Positions 51,187-63,300 of a DNA stretch of 64,000 bases are shown piece by piece; position 1 is the first letter of the stretch, and each line of letters begins with the position of its first letter. The stretch spans positions 13,824,427-13,888,426 of the forward strand of contig QVOM02000090.1 in NCBI GenBank assembly GCA_003586115.2, written 5' to 3'. Below the pieces are notes generated by a model. It worked only from the letters and a program-made list of their open reading frames with translations, did no database searches and had not been told where the DNA came from. The DNA is from Salvator merianae (lineage: Eukaryota > Chordata > Lepidosauria > Squamata > Teiidae). Position numbers and translations under genes: made by a program.

Positions 51187-52629
51187 CGGATCCGCAAAGT
51201 GACAAGCAGGTTTTTTTCCTGCATAATGCAACCCAGAAGATCAGACTCGTACTGGGTTGCTTTGTGATTCACAGAAATGTGCCACAAGGCTACAAGGTCT
51301 GTTCTGGAACATTTGTGCCTTTCAGATCTCCCTCTGTGTATAAACATAGCACATTAAGGATAAACATTCAGCTTTTCTAGCAAGATGGTTTTCTTTTTCT
51401 TTATAGTACTGTTTTTCTCTGTGTGCATCAATGTATGGTCACATTCAGACATGAAACTCCAACCAGCAGAGTTATGCGCTACAACAACCTAAAAAAAAAC
51501 CTTAGCTGCTCCCTCTGCTGAATGGATAAACAAGTCTATTGGGAATGTGCCTATGTGTCAGAAAGAGAATGCTGGATTTCTCCCAGTCTGGGCAAAGCTT
51601 ATAACAAAAATAAGCCCGCTCTGTGACTCAGAAATGTCAGATTTACAATGTATACAGCTAAAGACACAAATAAATTCACAGTGTAGTCCAAAGCTCTTTT
51701 AGTCAAAGTATGGTATACCCCATTTACTCAAGGCATTGCACAAACTTTAAAACCTTTTTACTAAAAGTATAATGTCTGAAGAGAAAACAGTAGTTACTCA
51801 AAGTATAACCCTTTTACTCAAAATTTAAAATGAATTTATCAGGGCTTGCTTCTTCTGGGTTAACATGTATAGGATTTGATTACACACATTTTAACAACTT
51901 CCCCATAGCTTGATTCAAGTACATATTAAAATCAAAACATTTGTGGATTGTATAAGCAGGAGGAAGGGAGCATGCCACAAGAGTTGAATGCACTGTGGCA
52001 AATCTAGAAACAAGGAAGGTTATTTTTTGGTCCTTCCATAATTAACATTCAAACCAGCAGTAGCAGTTACCAAATAAAAGTATATTCTTTCTGCTCCAGA
52101 TCACATTATTAGAACACGATGCACTTTGGAATACTGCCTGTTTCACATTTAGTTCTCAAATAGATCTGTCACATTATACACTTTGAGCTTTTTCAGAGCC
52201 TGATCTTTACACCATAATTGCCTTTCTCAATTACAGATCAGCCTCCACAAGTCTGATATTTTGTTTTAGGTAGCCAGATGCCTTTCAGAAACTCTTGCAG
52301 AGAACATTAAAGGTGATAGCTATTTCCTTTCCTTGCACCCCATATTTCACATGCAGAAATAAATACCCTCTGAACTTGATGAATATAATTTGCTTTCTTA
52401 CTCTAACCTTTGCTAAAGCATAAGGAGAATACTGAATGAGACAAAGGGCCTATCTAGCTGGCATCCTTTTTTTCAGATGCAGACTGTTTATTTATTGATA
52501 GCATCTGCATGTTGTCACATCACATAAAGTTCTTAGGTGATGTACAGTATTATTTGAAGAATACAAAACATTACCATAACATTTATAAAGTTACAACAAA
52601 AACAAAATTCACTCCATCCCCTGAGTTAG

Positions 52630-52790
52630 AATACAGGGTACCTAGGTATCCATTCTAGTAGTCATTGATACACCTGACCTCTTGACTTTATCCAGCACCT
52701 TTCTTTAACCATCTGGGCTGACAGTCATCATCAGCCCTTCTGATAGTAAATTCCACAGACCAATGACCCACTGTAGTTCTTAAATTTACC
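52630..52790 (-). mobile_element. LINE 3'-end fragment, CR1/L2-like
   Basis: GGTATCCATTCTAGTAGTCA, CCAGCACCTTTCTTTAACCA and AGTAAATTCCACAGACCAAT are the reverse complement of the 12935-13312 family. Confidence 0.65.
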
Positions 52791-53474
52791 AGGGAAGCAT
52801 TAAATGTACTTACGGAGGGTTAACTAGTGGTGAAGGGATATGTAGTACATCAGCCCTTCTTTGAAGGCAACTTCCAGCAATGACCTGGCTAGTTTCTACA
52901 GATTTAGAGCCAGTCAGCCTGGAACCTTTCATGTTCTGCCCATTTTACAGACTTTTCACTAGCAGTGACGCTCAGGAGGAGTTTAAACTTTGAGCTCAGC
53001 TAGTTTGCAAATAAAGCAGCAACAGAAAAAAAGTGGCATGGGACATTTCACCTGAGAAAATTATGAAGGACAAGGAATAATGGATTTATGTTGCAATAGG
53101 TCAAATGTCCCTTGTTAGAGTAAAAGCAGTTCAGCAAAATACTGTCTCTCTAGAGAGTTGACGGTGTTGCCTCAGTGGATGCGTTCAGGTGGAGCCATTC
53201 CGGGGAGATCATTAGAACCAGATCTCTAAATGGAGCAAAAGGCTGGACTCCATGGCCTCAAGGGTGCCATTTAATCCTCAGATTCCACAAAGCTAGTCCT
53301 GCAGCCTGTTGCCACAGAGACTAACCAACCAGTGGCCCGTTAGAAGTGCACATGCTGCATATGAGCATTTTAACTCTCTTTTCAGTCACCATCTGTAGAA
53401 CTTACTGTAGTATGTTCCACCATCTGCCCTGAAGCCCCTGGCGGTAAAGGCAGAATTGTTGTTGGGTACCACCG

Positions 53475-53645
53475 AATCATGGCCAACGCCTGGCTCTCTG
53501 CTTGGAACCTCCATGGGCTCCTCTAGGCAGTTTTCTTGGCAGAGATACAGAAGTGGTTTGCCATTGCCTACTTCCAGGGAGAGGCTGGGAATCGAACCGA
53601 CAAGCCTCAACTTTCCAGGCAGTTTGCCCTACCACTGACTGAGCT
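53475..53645 (-). mobile_element. tRNA-derived SINE upstream of STX2
   Basis: On the minus strand: GCTCAGTCAGTGGTAGGGC (box A region), CGGTTCGATTCCC (box B), CAGCCTCTCCCTGGAAGTAG and GCAAACCACTTCTGTATCTC. It lies about 240 nt from the STX2 CpG island. Confidence 0.82.
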
Positions 53646-53879
53646 CCCTAAAGGCGGGCTAGTGCCAGACATCTCCCCCGATGAAGGTCCTTGCAAGCCA
53701 ATTCTGGGCCTGTCGGCCCGGCCTCAAAATGCTCTCCCGCTGCTGATGCTGCAAAGCGGCGCCCCGCTGCCCATCTCATGGAGATGCTGCGCCTGGCTCC
53801 AAGCAGCATCACACTGTTTTTGCATAGCCGCACCCTCTATTTGAATAACGACACGCCCCTTCCCCTCTTGTGGTCCTTC

Positions 53880-54330
53880 GTGCCTACACCCCCCACCAGC
53901 TGTTTGGCTGGTAACGGGAGGTGGTGACGGCGGCGGCAACAGCGGCAGCGCATGCGTAGTTGCGCCCAGGGAGGCGGTGGTTGCCCCGGCATCGCCGCGG
54001 AGGGAGGCTTCGTTGACGGCGACGCCGACGCCCGCCGAGGGACCGAGGCGAGCTGGTCGGAAGGAGCCGGGCGAGCCGTCCGTGAAGCCCAGCCGCGAAA
54101 GCGAGAGAGACGGGTCGCCCGGGCGGTAGCCGGCATGAGGGACCGCCTGGCCGAGCTGGCAGCGGTGAGGGGAGCCTAGCTGCGCCGCCGAAACCGAGTC
54201 CGACGCGAAGTGGGGGAGGGGGTCGAGCGCAGGAACAGCGGAGGGAGAAGCACGGAGGGGGCCAAGCAGGTTGGCAGATGCGCCAGGGAGACGTGGGATC
54301 AGCCCCGCCCGCGCCACCCTGAGCAGCTCG
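53880..54330. promoter_or_regulatory. STX2: STX2 CpG island promoter
   Basis: CpG-dense block spanning the presumed 5' UTR and first coding exon of STX2. It contains GCGCATGCG at 53948-53956 (NRF1-like). No TATA box seen. Confidence 0.78.
54135..54164 (+). CDS. STX2: STX2 coding exon 1 (start)
   Basis: ATG in GCCGGCATGAGG context encodes [10 protein letters not shown], phase 0, donor GTGAGG. Human STX2 starts MRDRLPDLTA. Confidence 0.95.
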
Positions 54331-57300
54331 CTCTATTGCACTCCATGGAGCTTGCTCCCCAAAAAGCCTCCAGCAAGCAAGCCCAGCCCTGGCTCCACAG
54401 ATGCCAGCCCTGTTGTGTTCTGTGCGGATCACTTCCAGAAAGCCCCCAGAAAGCAATCCTAGCCATGGCTCAAGAGTCAACCCCATTGTACTCTGTGGGG
54501 CTCCTTCCTACAAAGCCTCCATGGAGCCACCCTGGCTATGCTAACCTGGAAGTCAACCGCATTGTGCTCCGAAGAGGCCTTTGGGGAACCATTCGAGGAG
54601 CTTCTGTTCCAGTGTAAGTGCGCAGTTTTGCCTTTGAGAGGGCAAACCTGGCTGCGTCCCATCCCACGTGGTATCACTCACTCCCAGGAGAGCAAAATTT
54701 AGCTTGCAACTTTACTAGGGACCTCACTGTGTCTGCTCAGAGAAGTGGGCATGACGGGTACTTATGAATCTTAAGGTGCAGCACCTGTCTGCTTCTGAGC
54801 CAAAGATCCCATTGTACTCCATTGGGCTTGGGCCCAGGAAACCTTCAGAGTGTGATTCTGCCTGTAAGTACCCGGAAGTCAGCCCCATGCCATTCACTGG
54901 TGCTAGATCCCCAGAGAGCAGAAGGGCTGGATCAGGAGGCAAAAATGGGCGGCTTGAAGACAGGATGTCACTTTGCCATTTCTGCATCTGTTGTCTAGGA
55001 TGGCAAATCTGTGTGTGTGTTGGTGTGCATCTTTCTTACGTTCCGAACTTGCAGACCAGGTTTCTTGTCATTCACCACCACCTAGGAGGGCTAGTCGTGG
55101 TTGCTCTTAGTGGTCACCTCCTGCAGCTGAAACCTTTCTGTGTATTCTTGACTCCACTGATTTGATTAATTTATGGCGTCTTTACATTCTGATTCCCTGC
55201 TTACAGTGATCCTAAGAGATTTAAAAACAAAATTTAAAAGGCTAGATTAAAAATGTGCCTCCCTATAACTTTCATTCATAAAAGTTATTCATTCTGTCCT
55301 CTTTAATTGCCTTGATCATACAACTTCTGGGAACAGACATACTTTTATGTAATTGTAGAAAACCCCAGCACAAATGACATTGGGTAAATATCAGAAATCA
55401 GGATCTGCTAGTGAAATACAGAGTAAAATACTGTACACTATTCGCTGTTCTGCTTCTGCCGTTTGTATGAGGGACTGTCAAGGCTCCTCAGGATTTTTGA
55501 TGGTTTCAGACTGAAGTTGTACAATGGCTGGATAATAGTTTCCATTTTGCTTATTTCCTGATGTGCTTTTCTAGGAAAAGGAGGAAGTGTAAGGGTGACT
55601 GACCTTGCCAGAGTTGGTTTTGTTTCCAGAGCTGTTGGTTCTAAGTAGGGATGTGCACAAGCGAAAATCAGCAAACTGTTATTTGCATTCTATTCCAAAC
55701 TTGTTTGAAAAGAAACAATACCACTTTTTTCCATTGAAAAAGGCCCTTTTCAAAGGCAAAAACATAGTGAATACAAACTGTTTGATCGAATTTTCATAGT
55801 GAACTGAACTTCTGCACTTCACTAATTCTGGGGGGAATCATATGCCTGTTTCTTTTCTAGAAACCTGCTGCTGCCCAATTCTGGTCAGTTTCTTGCAGTT
55901 GGTCAGCTGATGGCCTTCCAAATATAGTTAGATTCCAGCTCCTATAAACCGCAAGCGGCAGCACAGCAGTGAGAGATGAAGGCAATAAGAGACTTGCCAT
56001 ATCTTCCAGCAGCTGTCTGCTTCTCCCTGGCTCTGGAATGCAGTCTGTAGCACTTTAAATTGGTGTAAGAATTTGCAAAATCAAATACTTTTCCATCCTG
56101 TAGAAAACTAATATATTAAGAGGAGGATTAGAAACCTAGCTCCCTTAATGCTGATGCTTGCTGGTTTTTAGGTTTGTTTGTTTCCCGGTAGCGGTACTGC
56201 AGAATTTTAGAATTAACAAAGTCTCCTCTTGAAATCTGCAGTGGTGTATGTAAGGAGCAGGAAGTCAAGAAATGTTTGAACCATCCGTATTAGTAACTGT
56301 TTCAGATGCAGTGTAAATTGTTTATCTATTTTGTGTCACCAGAGTTTGCTGTAGGAAACTTAGAATCTATGTATCTGCCTGTGTTTTTCTATGCTTACAA
56401 TTGGGTATTCACTCTCTCTCTCTCTCTGTGTTAAATACTATAAATGCTTTTCCTTCCGCTTTTTCTTATCTTTTCCTGGAGTAACAAATAAGCTGAAAGA
56501 GAAAGGGAGCCCCTGTGTGAACTTCTTGTTGTGTTGTTTGTTTGACATGTGAAGAACAATATGGTGGCTGGTACGAGTATTTTATTTTATTTTGTTTTAT
56601 TTGTGTTTCTAATAGAAGGTCTCGGGGGGGGGGGTACAATGAAACCCATATAGAAAATACAGTTAAAAGTGGACTTCATTAAACTTCAGGGATTTATTTT
56701 GCAACCTCTGCTTTCCTAGCAGTTCTGACTTGGAACAAAAACCATTCTTCCAGATTTCAGCCACTCCTAGAGTAGATGCTCAGTTTTGGGGCAGTAAATC
56801 TTTTCTTAACTCTGTACAGCGCTTAACATGCTGAGGACTGTTTATATAGGTTTCAGGGCTTCAGATCAGAATATTTCCCAGAAATAACCCGGTGGTGCTA
56901 GGATTGAACTGTGAGGACCTTTTACACCTATATTCTATCTGGATAGAACTTTGGATTTTTGAAGCAACTTGATCATATTATGTGCAACCAAATTCTTTTT
57001 CGTTTGGCATTCTGGTGAAGCAGGCTGATTCTTCCCAAGCAGTTAACTATGCTTTTCAGTGCTTTGTGTAGTACAGTGCTCAGGGTGTTTACTCCAACAT
57101 TAGTCTCAGGGATTTCAGGGAGACTTGCTCCTTAGAAGCACTTTAACTACGTACGTAATTAGGAAAAATCTCACAAGCTATTCTCCTAAGACTGTGTAGG
57201 AAAGTTCTTGAGATATAAATATGTCCACTCTATTCCGTGTGCCAGACACTGGGTTAGCATCATTCCAGTGAGTCATAAGGAAGGCAGGAGAGAGAGAGTG

Positions 57301-60300
57301 GGCCATTGACTTAAAAGGAGGGAGTGAAAATATGAATCTCATCCCCATATATTGAAATGCAGATCAGTACATTGAAACAGGGCTATTGAAAACGCAAGTT
57401 TTTGTTGTTTTTTTGCTATGATAAAACAATAGCTGAGTTTCCTTCCCTATGTGTCATTGCTTGTAGAACTAGAAATAACTTTGTTGGGGGTCTTAAAGTT
57501 CTATTAAAGTAGCTTCTCTTCTTACATTCACATGACAGAATGCTACTTATTTTTACAGCGTACCCAAAATGAGGACGGAGAAGCCTCTATTGTTGTTGAA
57601 AATGACCATTATATGGAAGACTTCTTCCAGCAGGTAAGACCTACACAACAGCAGCCAAGTGCGCTTCAACTGTAACAACTGGTGTATTTTCCGTTTCCTT
57701 CCAAAACCTACCAGACCTACGTAGGCGGCTGTCTTCTGAAAATCTTGGCAAATGGGGTGGATGCAGCTGTTGTAGTCCACACTTCAAAAATGCCATTAGT
57801 TGCAGTCCAACTTTCATCTGCTGCAGCCAGTATGGGAAAACTGGCCCAGATTTTTGGAGCTATGCCTGAAGGACCACAGCTTCGCTGTTTTGGTGTTAGG
57901 GGAGCCTTTGGTTTGCAGTGATGAAGGTTTCCTTGGTAACCAAAGTTTCATGGTACTAAAGAAGCACTGGGGCTGAAGTTCTTTAAGACAAATGAGGTTT
58001 TAAAATGCTCAGAGTGAAGGAGCACCTATAACGGAAGGCATTCTACAGCAAGTCTGCCTGAGATTTTGAAATGAGGGAATTCAGATGCTTCTCCAGGATA
58101 ATTTGCTGATGGCCAGCTGGAACCAGTTCCATAGAGTAGAACGAAAGGCCAGATGGCCTTTTAAGCTTGAGAAGTTCTGGGTTGCTGTTAGTCATTTAAA
58201 AAAAAGCAACACTGTTAATTAGATGACAGGATTAATACGTGCATGGATGTCATAGGAAGGGAAATGATTTTTTCCCCAGAGAATGAAAAAGAAATACCTT
58301 TTTCTGAGCCAGATTCCGGCTTCAAGGACACAAGAATTTCTGTTTGAAGATTAGTTCTGTGTGACAGATACGTTGGCATACTGTACCAACCAAAATTTGT
58401 TCATCAGAAGTTAGTATCTTATCTGTTCCTGGTTTAAAGGCAGACTTCTCTTTTGTTGTGCTTCTGACCTTCACCTTGTCTTTAAGAAGAATAGAAACCA
58501 TCATCTCAACTTTCTTGTATGACAAATGTCTTTCCAACCCCTAGTAGCCTTTCTTATTTCCTTGGACCAGTGTGCTTCTGGGAATGAGAAGTCCTCACTA
58601 CTGGATTTGTGTCATAGTATCTGATGGAAGTGGTTTGTACTGGTCATGAACCATAAATAAATGTCCTAATAATAATGCTGGAAGTGATTTACCAGAAACA
58701 TTCCACTACCCATAGGTCTTTATGTTTGCAAGCATCTAAGCTGGCATTAAATCTTTGTTTAGAGCTTCAGAAAATTCTGATAACAGCAGAAAGAATGTCA
58801 CTCCTCGGGTGCTAAGAGATATTTTATTTATTATTTTTCTTAAATTTATATTCTACCTGTCTTTCATCACTGAAACCATATACATGCTGTTGCCAGGAGG
58901 TCTCCAAGCCAGGTGCTGACCTGAGCTGGTCCTGCTTAGCCTGCGAAAAGTAGCAGCGTCACACACCTTCAGACCAGATTTGGGAATGCTTATTTCCCTC
59001 TCCGGAGGTGCTTAACTATAAATCCTCCACATGTTGCTGAACTACAGCTCTCAGTGTTCTGTGTCACCCTCATGGAATGCAGGAAGTTGGATCCTGGGAA
59101 TTGTAGTTCATCAGCATCTGGAGGGCTGCAGTTGAACATCTCTGCTCTGGGCACTAACAACCACTTGCTGACCCGTAAATATAGCAGGAATGTGTGGTTT
59201 GTTTTGCAGTAGCTTCTGACCTCTTTGGTCTTGGAAACAAAGACTTTTTTTCCCCTTCCTTTGAAGGTTGAGGAAATTAGAAAGCACATAGCAAAAATAG
59301 CAGATGTTGTGGAAGAAGTGAAGAAGAAGCACAGCGTTATTCTTTCGGCCACGCATCCTAAAGACAGTAAGCTTTTCATCTTTCCAACTTTAAAGTGCAT
59401 AATAGTTGAACTTGCTTGACAAAGAATCTTGCTGGTGGCCATTCGCCTCCGAAAGTGAAATGACTCCTAGGGGTAAAGCAAGTTTTTGGAGGGTCCGTTG
59501 CAGCTGGGTCCTTTTTACTGACCTTTCCCACAAAATTATCTTCGGCTCTGTCCAGATGGGGGAGAAGCTCATGCCATTACGGCGCTGCAGTGGTGGGATT
59601 GCCACACATATTTGTGGCAATCCCACCATAGCGACGCTACACCGCCCCCCCCTCAAAGCAAGTGATACCCTGTTTTGTACGTGGAGCTGCCATTGTTGTT
59701 CTGGCCACCGCGCATGTGCATGAGTCAAGAAGGATGGCCACACATGCGCAGTGGTGCCATCGCACGCATCTGGGTGTGTGGGTGCAAATGGCGCGTGGTG
59801 GTCATGATACCCGGATATGCGCATCACCAAAAAGCGTACAGACAGCCCAGCCGCCGGCACTATCTGGCCAGCAGACAATCATTCTGGAGGGGCTTTTGTC
59901 CAGAATATCGCCTATTGGCTCTGTATTCATCCGGCGTCTGGAGCCAACCTTTGTGTACATTTTTCAGTGCAAGCGTCACTACAGAGACCACGAGAAGGTG
60001 CTTGCAAGGCAGGAACAGATATGTGGCTCCAAAGCCATATTCTTTGGCCTGCCATGTTGTGTCCTCTGGCTTTGAATCCTGTTGAACATTCCCAAAACCA
60101 AGAGGTGAAGCTTTTTTCAGCTGTTCTAAGTCGTGTTTACAGCTGGTGATAATCAGCAGGAACTCACCGATGGGGACTTCAGGGAGAGGGAAGGAGCATG
60201 AGTCCAGCTGAGAGCTCTCCAGGAAATATACCTAGAATGAAGATGGGAAACCGCTGTCCTGTTTCGAGACCTTGGCCGGACTGCATATCGTACACAAATC

Positions 60301-63300
60301 TGGAATCCACTTGTTTTCCCCAGCTGTTTCCCCACAGGGGCTAATTTTAGCTTTGTACTCTTGGAATCACGTATAGAGTGAATTAAATACTGTATACAGT
60401 ATTCTCTCGAGGAATACGAAGCTGTGCTTGGCACAGTCGTTTGAGATGGGGGGAGAGGGAGGGAAAACAATGATTCTAGTAATAAACACCCAAATGTACA
60501 GCGCTGCTCGAAAGAAATTGATTTAATTTGAAACAGACCTTTGTAGTGGGTAGGTTTCAGGGATTTTCTCTCTGCTAGCTCGAGCTGATGAAATACAGGC
60601 TGAAAATGTCCTTTCTAAACCAATTTGAAAAAGAGAGTTAAGACTTCTGAGTGCTATCAAGAGTCCAGAGCCAACACGGCTCCTACCTGTTGGCTCAGGG
60701 GTGTGAAACTTAAAGGGAAGAAAAAAGCACAGCAATTCGGATTAAACTTCATAATTTACTCAAGTCAGTCACCAGCTGGTGAGGGGACGGTGTAGCATCA
60801 GCAGCGTTCTCTGGTCTGGATCGGCGGCTATCCCTGCCTGTGAGTGCAAACTCACACGCAGCGGAACCTAAACGAGAAACCCTTCCTGATTCTCCTAGCA
60901 AGTTTGCTGGATGGTTCTGCGTGAGCTTCAGCCACCTTTCATGAGCAGGTTTTGACTCACTCTGTTCAGCCATGCAGGGTACATTTCTTCTTTACATTTC
61001 ACATTGGCCTTTGGGAGCATCAGGGACCTGTTCCTTTGTCTAACTGGGTCCAGTGAAGCCCTCCAATCAATGTAGTGTCCAGTATTGATAAAGCTTCAGT
61101 AGACCCTTCAGCGCCTTTGGGCTTCTTGTTCTCCATAGATCTGGAGAAGTGGACCATCCTGGGACCTGAAATATGGGGAATAAGACTTGGGTGCCTCCCT
61201 TGAGGCACATTCTTTGATCTCTGGGAGTGGTCAGTTGCTGTGTTCATTTCTCTTGCATTGTCACAAGGGCCTACTCTTGGCAGGGGTCTCAGCAGCAGCC
61301 TTCCAGGTGGTCCTGAACTACATCTCCCAGCATTCCCTCTGGCAGAAGATGCTGGGAACTATAGTGCAGCAGCACCTGGAGGGCTGCAATGTGCTGCTCT
61401 TCTCATTCAGGACAGTCTTCCTAGTGACTGCGAAAATGCCACCACGTTGTGTTGTGATTATTTGTGCTGCTCTCTTGGGGGAAGGGATTGTTTGCAAGTC
61501 TATTTATAAAGTGTCGTTTGTCACAAACAGCTCTAAAAGATGTTTCCAAATTCCTCCTCTTTAAGAAACAAAGGAAGAACTCGAAGAGCTGAACAAAGAA
61601 ATCAGAAAAACAGCAAACATCATTCGGGCAAAATTGAAAGGTAACTGTAAGATCATGGAAGGTAACCAGCCAGAACTGTTTGGCCATAGTTGCCTTGAAA
61701 GCACGCCCTGTCAAATTGCCCAAGTAGTGAAGTGCAACAGTGCCCCTTTGCTCTTCGTCATTTTTCTGCCCAACAGTTTGGCAGCCCTGTTGTTGGTATT
61801 AATAATTCTCTTAACCCCAATGGCCGTTACTGATAATTCTTTGAGCCTTGGTCCTCACCTGTTCGTGCTGTGCATGGAAGGTAGTCTTTTGGCTCCGTAA
61901 AATCGCTTGGAGAACGAGTTCATGATGGATAGGGTTTTATTCTGGTGCGGTTTTTGTTCGAAAAGCTCTCCCTTTTATGATAAGGAATGAGGGATAGCTG
62001 CTGTAAGTTATATCCGTGTTATGAAGTGCCTTTCTCTGTTTTTCAGCCATGGAACAAAATTTAGCGCGGAATGAGAACGTCAATCGAACCTCAGCAGATG
62101 TCAGAATACGAAAAACTCAGGTAGGGTACGGCACAGTTGTTTTTCTTAGCGTTTTCCCTGTTTGGTTGCGGGGCTGATGGTTTGCACTGGGTTCCCGTGG
62201 CAGAGTTCCAGTGCATGGTAACCTGACTGGAGGGAAGTTCTTCAGCTGGATTGTCACAGGAGCCTCGTGCTGGGGTCTTCTCCCTTTCTCGTCCGGGCTT
62301 TGGCGTGGCACCAGCAGAGGGGTTAGGCTGAGCAGCTGTGATTTGCCCAGGGTCACCCAGTGAACTTGCCTGGCACATAGGGTGGATGGCAGCTTCTTTG
62401 GGACAGTTGCAAAGACACTTCCAGTGGTAACTTTGCAAAACGCGTTTGCTTTTAATCCCAGCACTCGGTCTTGACACGGAAGTTTGTGGAGGTCATGACA
62501 GCATATAACACTACTCAGACCTGCTTTCGAGAGCGCACCAAAGATCAGATACGGCGGCAGTTAGAAATCAGTAAGGGCTCTTCTTTGTTTCATTTCCTGC
62601 CATTCAAAAGGAGAGATACGGGCTGTTAAATGTGCTCCTGCTTTGATTTATTCATGGTTGTAATCAAGGTCTTAAATCATAGAGATTATAGGGGCTGGAA
62701 TCCTTTCATTCTCTAGTGCTTGAAAATAGTGATAACGCGTATAGTAGATCCCTCTTTTTCAGACACATTTAACTCCCAAACTTTTTATAATTCAAATCCA
62801 AATAAAAATGTAACAGCGTTAAGAAGTAATGTCAGGTTGTTTGTGGCATGCCTGTGTTGTCAGAGTGGCATTGTTAGTTCAAAGTGTTGTGTCTTTGCCT
62901 TAAACCAGTGGGAGTGGATGGATGGGGCTACAGGAATTGCAGCTTATAATCACTTTAAGGAGGGACCCATATAGGGATCACTGTGGCCTACTTTATAGAG
63001 TGACAGAAATAGCCTGAGTTCCTAAGGAAAACACGACTTGCTGAAAACTGAAGCGCACAATGCGTGCTTTCTTACCTGACCAGTCTTAGCGAAGTTTTGT
63101 TCTGTGACTGTCATACATTAATGGTAGAAGACAGACATTGCCCTGCTGTTACAGTTTTTAAACAAGGCCGTTCTTATACCCTGCATAATAAATGGAAATC
63201 TGTCATTTCTGACTAGCTGGAAAAACCACAACCGACGAAGAACTGGAAGAAATGTTAGAAAGTGGCAATCTTTCTATTTTTACTTCTGACGTACGTATTT

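Larger units (their letters stand above)
50421..53474. other. RAN-STX2 intergenic spacer
   Basis: Mostly AT-rich with no gene seen. It contains a MITE left end (51129-51186), a LINE 3'-end fragment (about 52630-52790) and A/T-rich repeat tails. Confidence 0.6.
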
